Source: an uncultured Gammaproteobacteria bacterium | GTDB taxonomy: Bacteria; Pseudomonadota; Gammaproteobacteria; Arenicellales; CAJQKF01 | Assembly (NCBI GenBank): GCA_905478855.1 | Contig: CAJQKF010000079.1 | Location: forward strand, 1-64,000 | DNA: 64,000 bases | Direction of reading: 5' to 3' | Part shown: piece by piece, positions 7,581-15,996 of the stretch | Position numbering within the stretch: position 1 is the first letter of the stretch | How the letters are laid out: each line of letters starts with the position of its first letter | Made by a program: the position numbers and the translations under genes | The notes under the pieces: generated by a model | What the model saw: the letters and a program-made list of their open reading frames with translations, nothing else | Databases searched by the model: none | What the model was told of the DNA's origin: nothing

Positions 7581-9124
7581 TGTCCTCAACAACACAATTA
7601 CACAAATTTACCAATCGTTATCCACAAGTAAATAGTCAAGCAGATAAGATCTCAACATCTGCTCCAACCCTAAATAAACAAGAATTATGGCTAGCTTTTC
7701 ATTTCACTCAATTATCACTCGAAGCGGCTTTTCCCAAAAGTATTTTACAATCACAGCCCTGCGGAATATGGGAAAGTAGCGGACAACGACAAATACTTAC
7801 CGCTATTAATCACTTGTCGAAAAATTCCGGACTTCACACTGGAACCAAGGTAAGTGAAGCCTGGGTTCAGATACCTAATCTAAATATATCTCCACGAGAA
7901 CATCAAACCGAACAAACATATTTAGATAAACTTGAAGCAATTGCTTTAAATTTTAGTTCCAAGGTTTCGTTACATCGCAGGCATACTCTTTTATTAGAAA
8001 TTGCAGGAAGCTTACGACTGTTTAATGGCTTAGAAAAACTACTGCTCAGCATCTGTAACGAGTTATCTGTTCTCTCCAAAAATTATTCCTATTCTGTTAT
8101 GCCAACACCTGCGGCTTCATTATTATGTGCTAGTAGCAACACGCAGTCGATTGTTTTCGAAAAACACCTTATTTATTCTAGCATTTCAAAAATACCTATT
8201 TACTATTTTGAATATGATCATAAGACGCTGCAGACTTTTGAGCGGATGGGAATATCAAACATGAGGGATTTATTGCGATTACCCCGACAAGGTTTAAGTA
8301 AACGCTTTGGAAAATCTTTGATAAACCGTATCGATTCCCTTACTGGAGAATCACCAGACCCTCAACTCTTCGTCAAACCGCGATTATATTTTAATAGTAG
8401 GCAGGATATGGATGATGCAACGACTAACACAGAACAAATAATACAAGCCAACGAGTTTCTTCTAAAACAACTTGAAAGTTTTCTAACTATAAACGACTGC
8501 ATTGCGCGCTTATTCTTGTGGACACTACATTGTCGCACCCATGCCCAGGAAATTATAATTAGACCCGGGGTTATCTGTCGATGTGCCAGTGATCTATCAG
8601 CATTATTTGATTTACAGTTGGAATCTATTTCTCTGTCATCCTCAGTAAACTCCGTAACTTTGGAGGCACGGGAGTTTGAAGATTATCGCCCTGAGCATTA
8701 CTCACTTTTTCTGAATAATGCCCCAAAGCCGCAAAATGACCCACAAGTATTAATTGACCGTTTACGTGTACGCCTAGGCCATCAATCAGTATATGGTTTA
8801 CGCACAGTGGAAGACTATAGACCAGAACAAGCTTGGGAAACATGCGAACCTGGCGATTCAATATCAGGCTATTTGCCGCAGAGAAAAGGGTATCCATTAT
8901 GGATCCTTAAAAAAGCCGTACCGCTGAAATACAATTCACCTAACCTATACTTTAATGGACTACTGCAACTAGTAGGACAGGCAGAACATATAAAATTTGG
9001 CTGGTGGGACAAGTATCCTATGAATCGTGACTATCAAAAAGCCACGACAAAAGATGGGCAATTGCTATGGGTGTATCGTGACAAAAACAAAGATAGTTGG
9101 TTTCTTCATGGCTTTTTTAATTAA
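7580..9124 (+). CDS. imuB: ImuB, Y-family polymerase-like mutasome protein
   Basis: 514 aa. The N-terminus LWLAFHFTQLSLEA is the ImuB version of the Y-family palm, where the metal-binding Asp of true polymerases is replaced. A helix-hairpin-helix-like block (RMGISNMRDLLRLPRQGLSK) lies near residue 220, followed by little-finger-like and C-terminal segments ending in the WWDKYPMNRDY region typical of ImuB. ImuB is thought to be catalytically dead and to bridge the beta clamp to DnaE2 and ImuA. In many bacteria dnaE2 (imuC) follows directly; here the next gene is a convergent radical SAM gene, so dnaE2 must be elsewhere or absent. Confidence 0.88.
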   Translation: MSSTTQLHKFTNRYPQVNSQADKISTSAPTLNKQELWLAFHFTQLSLEAAFPKSILQSQPCGIWESSGQRQILTAINHLSKNSGLHTGTKVSEAWVQIPNLNISPREHQTEQTYLDKLEAIALNFSSKVSLHRRHTLLLEIAGSLRLFNGLEKLLLSICNELSVLSKNYSYSVMPTPAASLLCASSNTQSIVFEKHLIYSSISKIPIYYFEYDHKTLQTFERMGISNMRDLLRLPRQGLSKRFGKSLINRIDSLTGESPDPQLFVKPRLYFNSRQDMDDATTNTEQIIQANEFLLKQLESFLTINDCIARLFLWTLHCRTHAQEIIIRPGVICRCASDLSALFDLQLESISLSSSVNSVTLEAREFEDYRPEHYSLFLNNAPKPQNDPQVLIDRLRVRLGHQSVYGLRTVEDYRPEQAWETCEPGDSISGYLPQRKGYPLWILKKAVPLKYNSPNLYFNGLLQLVGQAEHIKFGWWDKYPMNRDYQKATTKDGQLLWVYRDKNKDSWFLHGFFN

Positions 9125-9145
9125 AACCTTAATTAGCCCAAAACC

Positions 9146-10228
9146 TTAGGCACGCCCTTCCTCATATTTTTTTAATAGAACTCCTTCATCACCACAACAA
9201 CTAGCAGGGCATTGCTTAACATTAAGTATAGCCTCCGGAGTATCCAACAAATAATCTGTAACCGGTAAATTTTCTGTCGCACAGTCACATCCTTGATCAA
9301 CGTACACATACGCTCTTTTGAGTCCGCTGTTAACCGCCAAATCATGCGCTCTAGTAAGCGTATCAACTGGAGTCGGAGGCAAATGAGAAAGTTGGTAGGC
9401 AGGGAAAAAACGAGTCAAATGCCACGGACTATCAGCACCCAAGTTTTTACGAATCCACCGCGCTGTTGCCAATATATTGGCTTCGTTATCGTTCATTGTA
9501 GGAATAATATTAGTACGCGACTCAATATGAAATCCAAGTGACTCAGCATACATCAGCGAATCAAGTACATCTGCTACTGTGGCTTTTCCACAAATTTTCT
9601 TATAAAAAGAATCATCCATACTTTTTATATCGGAGCACAATACATCAACATACCCTTGTAAACACTCGAGTGCTTCCTTTGTCACAAAACTATTACTTAC
9701 ATAAACAGTATATAGTCCCCTGTCATGGGCTTGCTGACATACGTCCAACACATATTCCATCCAAATAACTGGTTCAGAATACGTAAACGCAATGCCTTGA
9801 CACCCATGGCGAATCGCTGCATCTACTATTTTTTTCGCTGAAATAAAAGGTCGCGTTGATTTAGCACGAGCAAGTTTATTCAACTCTTCTTCGCCCCAAG
9901 ATATTTCAAGATTATGGCATCCAGTACATCGAAAACTGCATCCGTAACTTCCAATCGACATCACTTGGGTGCCAGGTCTATAGTGTTTTACCGGTTTATT
10001 CTCGATAGGGCCAATATCAATGGATGAAATAATTCCATAACTTAAATTGTAAAGAGTACCGTTACGATTTACGTGAGATTGACAAAAACCTCTCTGTCCA
10101 TGACGCAATCGACACCTCCACGGACACAGATTGCATCTTGTAGTGCCGTCAGCCAACTGTTCTTGCAATCGAGTGGGCACCAATTGATATTCATCAAAAT
10201 TCCGTGTTAGCGATCCTACATTAGACAA
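9146..10228 (-). CDS. amrS: AmrS-type radical SAM enzyme (AmmeMemoRadiSam system)
   Basis: 360 aa. An N-terminal cysteine-rich segment (Cys32, 35, 39, 49) precedes the radical SAM cluster motif C-x3-C-x2-C at Cys97, 101 and 104 (CSFRCTGC). SAM-binding blocks such as FTYSEPVIWMEY follow. The full-length resemblance is to the radical SAM member of the AMMECR1/Memo/radical-SAM trio, related to pyruvate-formate-lyase activating enzymes. The reaction is not settled in my knowledge. Neither an AMMECR1 nor a Memo gene is nearby, so it stands alone, convergent with imuB. Confidence 0.85.
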   Translation of the reverse strand: MSNVGSLTRNFDEYQLVPTRLQEQLADGTTRCNLCPWRCRLRHGQRGFCQSHVNRNGTLYNLSYGIISSIDIGPIENKPVKHYRPGTQVMSIGSYGCSFRCTGCHNLEISWGEEELNKLARAKSTRPFISAKKIVDAAIRHGCQGIAFTYSEPVIWMEYVLDVCQQAHDRGLYTVYVSNSFVTKEALECLQGYVDVLCSDIKSMDDSFYKKICGKATVADVLDSLMYAESLGFHIESRTNIIPTMNDNEANILATARWIRKNLGADSPWHLTRFFPAYQLSHLPPTPVDTLTRAHDLAVNSGLKRAYVYVDQGCDCATENLPVTDYLLDTPEAILNVKQCPASCCGDEGVLLKKYEEGRA

Positions 10229-10465
10229 AATCTGGCTCCTAAACGATAAAAGAGGAAATCGCTTTAAAAAATGAAGTATCCATAAACCTATGACAAATTC
10301 AAATTCATCGCAATAATTGAAGTTTTTTCTTTGGAAATTACTATCCGTTACTTACCAATCTAAATCAATAGTAAATAAAGCTAATAGTATCGCTAAATCG
10401 AGTAATTTGATCAGATCGTAATCACGCGGTATTACGCAACTAGCACAGGGGAGCCTGATAAAACA
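10229..10465. other. Intergenic region, no gene seen
   Basis: A/T-rich spacer between the radical SAM gene start and tRNA-Gln. It probably carries the amrS promoter; no clear hexamer pair or terminator stands out. Confidence 0.4.
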
Positions 10466-10539
10466 TGGCTGGGGGAGAGGGATTCGAACCCCCGCTGGCG
10501 GAGTCAGAGTCCGCAGTCCTACCACTAGACGATCCCCCA
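10466..10539 (-). tRNA. tRNA-Gln (CTG anticodon)
   Basis: Full cloverleaf on the minus strand: acceptor TGGGGGA/TCCCCCA with the U1-A72 pair usual for tRNA-Gln, anticodon stem GCGGA/TCCGC with loop CTCTGAC (anticodon CTG), T-arm GGGGG-TTCGAAT-CCCTC, and an encoded CCA (10468-10466). It lies 82 bp downstream of rpsI on the same strand. Confidence 0.96.
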
Positions 10540-10581
10540 GTAAATCAGATTCGAACTTTAGAACTAATGATAGTGTGAAGC

Positions 10582-10607
10582 GTGTTCCCGACAATAATCG
10601 GGAACAC
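10582..10607 (-). terminator. Perfect 10-bp hairpin after rpsI
   Basis: GTGTTCCCGA (10582-10591) pairs perfectly with TCGGGAACAC (10598-10607) across a 6-base loop. It lies 15 bp downstream of the rpsI stop. No U-tract follows, so it may be a weak terminator or a processing/stabilising hairpin between rpsI and tRNA-Gln. Confidence 0.55.
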
Positions 10608-10621
10608 AGAGCAAAGGGAGC

Positions 10622-11020
10622 TTATCGTTTGGAGAACTGTGGGCTCTTTCGTGCTTTCTTTTGTCCAACTTTCTTACGTTCTACGGCACGTGGATCACGA
10701 GTAACGTATCCTGCTGCACGAAGTGAACCCCTAAAGGTTTCATCGTATTCCATCAGAGCTCGAGTAATCCCATGACGAATTGCGCCGGCTTGGCCGCTGT
10801 TGCCACCACCAGATACTGTCACGTTAATATCGAGCGTAGCCAGCATATCGGTGAGTTCTAAAGGCTGCCTTACAACCATTCGAGCTGTTTCGCGCCCGAA
10901 GTACTCATCCAAAGGACGTTTGTTAACCGTAATAGCGCCAGCACCTGCCTTTGCAAAAACACGTGCTGTAGACGACTTTCGACGACCTGTGCCGTAATAG
11001 ATATCCTGGTTTGCTGCCAT
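10622..11020 (-). CDS. rpsI: 30S ribosomal protein S9 (uS9)
   Basis: 132 aa (130 in E. coli). The N-terminal [14 protein letters not shown] block and the conserved C-terminal tail ending PQFSKR, which reaches the P-site tRNA in the ribosome, are both present. It lies 9 bp after rplM in the standard rplM-rpsI pair. Confidence 0.98.
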   Translation of the reverse strand: MAANQDIYYGTGRRKSSTARVFAKAGAGAITVNKRPLDEYFGRETARMVVRQPLELTDMLATLDINVTVSGGGNSGQAGAIRHGITRALMEYDETFRGSLRAAGYVTRDPRAVERKKVGQKKARKSPQFSKR

Positions 11021-11029
11021 TATAGTATC

Positions 11030-11458
11030 CTAGATGTCCAGGGTTTGGGGTTGCTGTGCTTGATGCACATGTTCGTTGCCACGAAAGATCTTAAGCTTAC
11101 TGTACATTGATCTACCGAGACTATTTTTTGGTAACATGCCTTTTACCGCGGATTCAATTACTCGGGTAGAATCTTTAGCCAGCAGTTTCTCAAAACTAAT
11201 TTCTTTTAGACCACCCGGATAGCCGGTATGGTGATAGTACATTTTGTCAGCTGCTTTTCTACCCGTAACCCGAATTTTGTCAGCATTTACAATAACAATG
11301 TAATCACCAGTATCAGCATGTGGGGTGTATTCAGGCTTATGCTTGCCGCGTAATCGACGTGCAACCTCAGTTGCCAAACGTCCTAAAATTTTGTCCGTTG
11401 CATCTACAACAAACCACTCCCGGCGAATCGTATCCGGGTTTGCAGAAAATGTTTTCAT
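11030..11458 (-). CDS. rplM: 50S ribosomal protein L13 (uL13)
   Basis: 142 aa, the same length as E. coli. Typical blocks are [23 protein letters not shown] and [18 protein letters not shown]. First gene of the rplM-rpsI unit, with a promoter just upstream. L13 is an early-assembly 23S rRNA-binding protein. Confidence 0.98.
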   Translation of the reverse strand: MKTFSANPDTIRREWFVVDATDKILGRLATEVARRLRGKHKPEYTPHADTGDYIVIVNADKIRVTGRKAADKMYYHHTGYPGGLKEISFEKLLAKDSTRVIESAVKGMLPKNSLGRSMYSKLKIFRGNEHVHQAQQPQTLDI

Positions 11459-11517
11459 ATCTTTGTATCAGGATCTGTTTTCGTTCAGATATATGGGCAT
11501 AGCCCAAAAGGCGGCGA

Positions 11518-11546
11518 ATAGTACTAAATATATGCACTATATTCAA
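11518..11546 (-). promoter_or_regulatory. Likely rplM-rpsI promoter
   Basis: Minus-strand TTGAAT (11546-11541), 17-bp spacer and TACTAT (11523-11518), followed by a GC-rich TCGCCGCC segment like the other translation-gene promoters in this window. It lies 60 bp before rplM. Confidence 0.55.
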
Positions 11547-11723
11547 CCAGACCAGAGTGAAAATTTTAGTGAAAGAGAAAATTAAGCCTACTTTTATCAT
11601 TCCCTCTAATTTCGGCGGGTAGTATATGCAAATAAAACAGAAATTACACGCCCGATATTGCAGGTAACATCAATAAATCGATAAATAATTCCCTATATAT
11701 CAACTAAATATCATAGGAAGGCG

Positions 11724-12044
11724 TTAATTCGTCAAAAGTAGGCGATTCACTTGTTCCCCGCCAATCAAATGTCGTTCAATAATTTCATCAACATCTTGCT
11801 TATCAACGAACGTATACCAGGTTTCTTCCGGATAAATTACGAGCACCGGACCTTCATCACAGCGATCTAGACAGCCCGCTTGGTTTATACGAACTTTACC
11901 TTTTCCATTTAACCCAAGAGCCTTGATGCGGGACTTTGCATAATCTCTGACCTCTTGCGCATTGTGGTCCTGACAACAGGCCTTACCATTGGTTCTAAGG
12001 TTCGTGCATACAAATACATGATGCGAATAAAATCCTTCACTCAT
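11724..12044 (-). CDS. Small thioredoxin-fold 2Fe-2S ferredoxin
   Basis: 106 aa. Cysteines occur in the pattern of (2Fe-2S) ferredoxins with a thioredoxin fold: CTNLRTNGKACC near residue 13, then GCLDRCDEGPVLVIYPEETWY (split as GCLDRC and EGPVLVIYPEE) near 57-77. It probably carries electrons in the cytoplasm. It lies 31 bp downstream of glcF and is likely co-transcribed with the glycolate oxidase genes, but a link to glycolate oxidation is only inferred from position. Confidence 0.8.
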   Translation of the reverse strand: MSEGFYSHHVFVCTNLRTNGKACCQDHNAQEVRDYAKSRIKALGLNGKGKVRINQAGCLDRCDEGPVLVIYPEETWYTFVDKQDVDEIIERHLIGGEQVNRLLLTN

Positions 12045-12075
12045 TATTAAAATCCCAAATTTAAATAACTCGAGT

Positions 12076-13278
12076 TTAAACCAGAAGCTCGATCCAATGA
12101 ACCACTGGTATCTTCGATCTGGTTAACAAATGTGTTTGACATCCAACATTAGCTGTCGCAATTAGTTCAGGCGAATCACTAGTCAAGTCCACTAGTTTAT
12201 TTTTCAACAAGCTCCCCGAGATTTCAGGCTGTAACAGACTATAACTGCCTGCCGAGCCGCAACATAAATGGGGATTAGCTACCGGACACAACTCATAACC
12301 CGCCTTTTCTAGCAGATTCTCTGCTGTGCCAGATAGGCCTAAACCATGCTGGTAAGTACACGGCGCATGGAAGGAAATTCTCCGACCTTTTCCAATATTG
12401 TCTACTTTAGTAAGCTCTTTGGTAATCACCTCAGATAAATCCATAGTCATAGCACTTATTGTTTTAGCTTTCGCAGCGTAATCAGGGTCATCCAACAAAA
12501 CATGCCCGTAATCTTTGAGCATAACACCACATCCAGAAGCAGTAACAACAATAGCCTCGGCTCCCGACTCGATATGTGGCCACCATGCGTCGATGTTATT
12601 CCGCACGATCTGTTCCGCACGTTGTTTAAATGACAAATGATGACTTAAAGCTCCACAGCAATTTGCTTTAGCGACAGAGACAAGCTTGATACCCGCTCGT
12701 CCTAAAATAATTCGCGCGGCTTGATTGGTTCGTGGTGTTAAATTTGGTTGGACACATCCATCAAGCACAAGCATCGTTCGTTTGCTATCCGTATCGGGAA
12801 CCGGTAAATGTGACTGGCGCTTAATAATTTTCTTGGCAAGTTGCTTTGGCAATATCGGTCTCAGAACACGTGCTACCGTAAATAAAGCACTCGATAATAT
12901 TCGATTGGTTAGCAATCGATCTAACAACAACCTTATAAGTCTCTCTTTAAATGGTCGCGTCGTCCTCTTTTCTACCTCAACGCGCCCTATGTCCAGCAAC
13001 TTACCGTACTCCACACCTGATGGACACGTTGTTTCACAATTTCTACACGTTAAACAACGATCAAGATGAGTGCGGGTTTTGTCCGTCACCTCATGACCTT
13101 CTAGCATTTGCTTTATTTGGTAAATTCGTCCGCGAGGTCCATCTAGTTCATCATTTAATAATTGATATGTTGGACAAGTTGCCGTGCAAAAACCACAATG
13201 CACGCATTTTCGTAAAATACTATCGGCTTCCTGACCTGCACGAGTATTCAAAAATTCTTTTGTAATAGACGTTTGCAT
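12076..13278 (-). CDS. glcF: Glycolate oxidase iron-sulfur subunit GlcF
   Basis: 400 aa. Two 4Fe-4S ferredoxin motifs: Cys25/28/31/35 (CVHCGFCTATC) and Cys75/78/81/85 (CLTCRNCETTC). Two cysteine-rich CCG domains follow (CCGALSHH and CCGSAGSYSLL), as in GlcF and other heterodisulfide-reductase-like subunits. With GlcD and GlcE it forms the membrane-associated glycolate dehydrogenase that oxidises glycolate to glyoxylate. Order glcD-glcE-glcF with tight spacing (5 bp after glcE). Confidence 0.95.
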   Translation of the reverse strand: MQTSITKEFLNTRAGQEADSILRKCVHCGFCTATCPTYQLLNDELDGPRGRIYQIKQMLEGHEVTDKTRTHLDRCLTCRNCETTCPSGVEYGKLLDIGRVEVEKRTTRPFKERLIRLLLDRLLTNRILSSALFTVARVLRPILPKQLAKKIIKRQSHLPVPDTDSKRTMLVLDGCVQPNLTPRTNQAARIILGRAGIKLVSVAKANCCGALSHHLSFKQRAEQIVRNNIDAWWPHIESGAEAIVVTASGCGVMLKDYGHVLLDDPDYAAKAKTISAMTMDLSEVITKELTKVDNIGKGRRISFHAPCTYQHGLGLSGTAENLLEKAGYELCPVANPHLCCGSAGSYSLLQPEISGSLLKNKLVDLTSDSPELIATANVGCQTHLLTRSKIPVVHWIELLV

Positions 13279-13283
13279 AATTA

Positions 13284-14333
13284 TTATAGATCCTTATACA
13301 TGCGGCCGGGATTCAAAATATTTCCAGGGTCGAATGATTTTTTCAATTGCTTATGTATCCTGCCCAAAACTGGATGTAATTTCCCATTGACATCACTTGA
13401 GCGGTCACCATTCCGAAAAAGTATCGCATTACCACCACACTTCTGAGCATATTCATGAAATTGCTCATTCTGCTGGCTTGATTTATACCATCGAAGCGAA
13501 CCACCCCACTCCACCAAACATTCGTCACCTATTTCAGCAACGGCGCTGTTTGCAGGCACGGACACCCGCCAAAGCGGCGATCCGCCATGAAAAAACGAAT
13601 GAGTGTGGTCTCGAAGTTTTTGCCAAAGATCATTATCTAGGCATCGATTCCCCCCAATAATTTCCAGCCCCTTTGCCACCGCCGCTTGAGAACCTGAAAG
13701 TCGAACGAATAATTTATTGGCAACCCAAAGACTAGCCGATAGAGGTAATGAAGTGAGCCCCATCTGTGTGATTTTTTCAATCGACTTTACCTGAGAGCAA
13801 TCGAAATATACGGTGGCACTGGTTTCAGGCTTGGGTAACACTTTAAAGGACATCTGAAGAATAATGCCCAAAGTACCCATAGAACCGACTATAAGTCGAG
13901 AGACATCATAGCCAGCGACGTTCTTCATCACCCGCCCCCCAAACCTTAGATGATCTCCTCGCCCATCTATACACTCAATACCTAAAACATAATCTCGCAC
14001 AGACCCGGTCCAAGGACGAATAGGTCCAGATAATCCAGCGGCAACGACACCACCAATAGTTGACTCAGTGGAAAAATTTGGCGCATCAAACGGCAGGTAT
14101 TGGTTATTTTTTGCCAATGCTGAATTAATATCACGTAAGGCGGTCCCAGCTTTTACGGTAATCACCAGTTCAGCAGGGTCATACTCCACGATGCCACTGT
14201 ACTGAGCTATGGAAAGCGCTGCCCCCTTGGGTGTGCGTCCTAAAAAACGCTTACTGTTACCGGACTGAATATCAAGTTCAATCTTCTTTGCAAAAGCATC
14301 TTTGACGGTTTCTTGTAACTGTTTAATAAACAT
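13284..14333 (-). CDS. glcE: Glycolate oxidase FAD-binding subunit GlcE
   Basis: 349 aa. A FAD-binding type-4 (PCMH) domain fills the N-terminal half, with ESTIGGVVAAGLSGP and the GGRVMKNVAGYDVSRL block characteristic of GlcE. The C-terminus ends in DPGNILNPGRMY. It is a shorter paralogue of GlcD. Its ATG overlaps the glcD stop (TAATG), so the two are translationally coupled. Confidence 0.95.
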   Translation of the reverse strand: MFIKQLQETVKDAFAKKIELDIQSGNSKRFLGRTPKGAALSIAQYSGIVEYDPAELVITVKAGTALRDINSALAKNNQYLPFDAPNFSTESTIGGVVAAGLSGPIRPWTGSVRDYVLGIECIDGRGDHLRFGGRVMKNVAGYDVSRLIVGSMGTLGIILQMSFKVLPKPETSATVYFDCSQVKSIEKITQMGLTSLPLSASLWVANKLFVRLSGSQAAVAKGLEIIGGNRCLDNDLWQKLRDHTHSFFHGGSPLWRVSVPANSAVAEIGDECLVEWGGSLRWYKSSQQNEQFHEYAQKCGGNAILFRNGDRSSDVNGKLHPVLGRIHKQLKKSFDPGNILNPGRMYKDL

Positions 14334-15829
14334 TAAAAGCGCTCTATATCAGCAAATGGGAGATTGCCGTCATGCACATGCATTCCACCAAATTCAGCAC
14401 AACGGGTCAAAGTAGGTATTGCCTTACCAGGATTCAATAAACCTCGAGGGTCAAAGGCGGCTTTAATGCGATGGAATTGTTCTAACTCAAGACGACTAAA
14501 CTGAACACACATCTGATTGATTTTCTCAATTCCAACGCCATGCTCACCCGTTATAGTGCCACCAGCAATTACACAGGCCTCTAATATTTTACCGCCTAAT
14601 TCCTCGGTTCGTGCAAATTCACCGTCCACATTTGCGTCATACAATATCAATGGGTGCAAGTTTCCATCACCCGCATGAAATACATTGGCCACTGACAGAC
14701 CATACTCAGTGGACAGTCGATCAATTTCAACCAGAATATTACCGAGTTCTCGTTTCGGTATAGTTCCATCAATACAGTAATAGTCTGGTGATATTCTACC
14801 CACGGCTGGAAACGCATTTTTGCGGCCCGACCAGAACTTGGCACGCTCCTGCTCGCTCTCGGATATCCGCAACCCTGTGGCACCTGCTTGACTAAGGATA
14901 TCTTGGGCTAGAATAATCTGCGACTTAACTTCTTGTTCTGTACCATCCAGCTCACAAATCAAAATGGCTGCGGCGTCAATCGGATACCCGGCTTTTACAA
15001 AATCCTCCGTCGCTCGAATAGATGGGTTATCCATCATCTCCAACCCCGCTGGCAAGATACCCCTAGAGATAACATCCGCCACGGCATTTCCAGCTGTTTC
15101 AACATCATCAAAACTTGCCAATATAGCAACCGCCACATCAGGTTTAGGCAAAAGTTTCACGGTCACCTCGACAATTATCCCCAAAAGTCCTTCGGAACCG
15201 TGCATTAATGCGAGCAAATCATAGCCTGGAGTATCCAGACCACCGCCACCAATTTCTATTAACTCTCCTTCAATCGTGACGACTTTCAGATGGATCACGT
15301 TGTGTACCGTTAGTCCATATTTTAAACAATGTACGCCCCCCGAATTTTCGGCCACATTGCCACCGATAGAACAGGCAATTTGAGAAGAGGGATCTGGAGC
15401 ATAATACAGCCCGAGATGAGCAACCGCCTCCGTAATAGCTAAATTCCGAACCCCTGGCTGAACGACTGCAACTCGATTTGGCGGATCAATATTGATTACC
15501 TGGTTCAGCCGAGCAAGACTTAATAAAATCCCTTTTTCGTAAGGTAACGCACCACCAGAAAGCCCGGTCCCCGCGCCACGGGCAACAACCGGAATATTTT
15601 GTTTATGGCACAGCCTCATAACCTCACAAACCTCCTCAGCTGTAGCAGGTAATACAACCGCAAGGGGTAGTGCTTTATAGGCACTTAGCCCATCGCATTC
15701 ATATGGGTAGAGTTGTTCTTTTTCCGTCAAAACGTGTGACTCGCCAACTATATCCACAAAAGACTCAAACAGTCCTTTTAGTCCAACAGGCGATAAATCA
15801 GGTTCTATTACTTTAGTATCGATATTCAT
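14333..15829 (-). CDS. glcD: Glycolate oxidase catalytic flavoprotein GlcD
   Basis: 498 aa, usual length. FAD-binding PCMH domain with the pyrophosphate loop ARGAGTGLSGGALP, SQIACSIGGNVAENSGG, and the C-terminal cap with HAGDGNLHP and ITGEHGVG. It oxidises D-2-hydroxy acids, mainly glycolate. First gene of the leftward glcDEF-ferredoxin unit. No glcC-type regulator is next to it. The 167-bp gap to the divergent flavoprotein gene probably holds both promoters. Confidence 0.96.
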   Translation of the reverse strand: MNIDTKVIEPDLSPVGLKGLFESFVDIVGESHVLTEKEQLYPYECDGLSAYKALPLAVVLPATAEEVCEVMRLCHKQNIPVVARGAGTGLSGGALPYEKGILLSLARLNQVINIDPPNRVAVVQPGVRNLAITEAVAHLGLYYAPDPSSQIACSIGGNVAENSGGVHCLKYGLTVHNVIHLKVVTIEGELIEIGGGGLDTPGYDLLALMHGSEGLLGIIVEVTVKLLPKPDVAVAILASFDDVETAGNAVADVISRGILPAGLEMMDNPSIRATEDFVKAGYPIDAAAILICELDGTEQEVKSQIILAQDILSQAGATGLRISESEQERAKFWSGRKNAFPAVGRISPDYYCIDGTIPKRELGNILVEIDRLSTEYGLSVANVFHAGDGNLHPLILYDANVDGEFARTEELGGKILEACVIAGGTITGEHGVGIEKINQMCVQFSRLELEQFHRIKAAFDPRGLLNPGKAIPTLTRCAEFGGMHVHDGNLPFADIERF

Positions 15830-15996
15830 CTCGTAGATTATAGTCTTTAAAAGATCAATTAAAAAAATAAAAGCGCAAATAGAGTTTTAATTTTTAGCTT
15901 AACCATGGTAAATATTCGCATAAGTTCTTATTATCTAATAGTAAGTCTTTTCTACGTATTACTTCATTTTCTTCAACCTTATTTGACATAAAAAAC

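Noticed and set aside
10352-10594. Minus-strand 80-codon frame over tRNA-Gln
   Set aside because: It reads through the tRNA itself; the peptide is a typical tRNA artefact.
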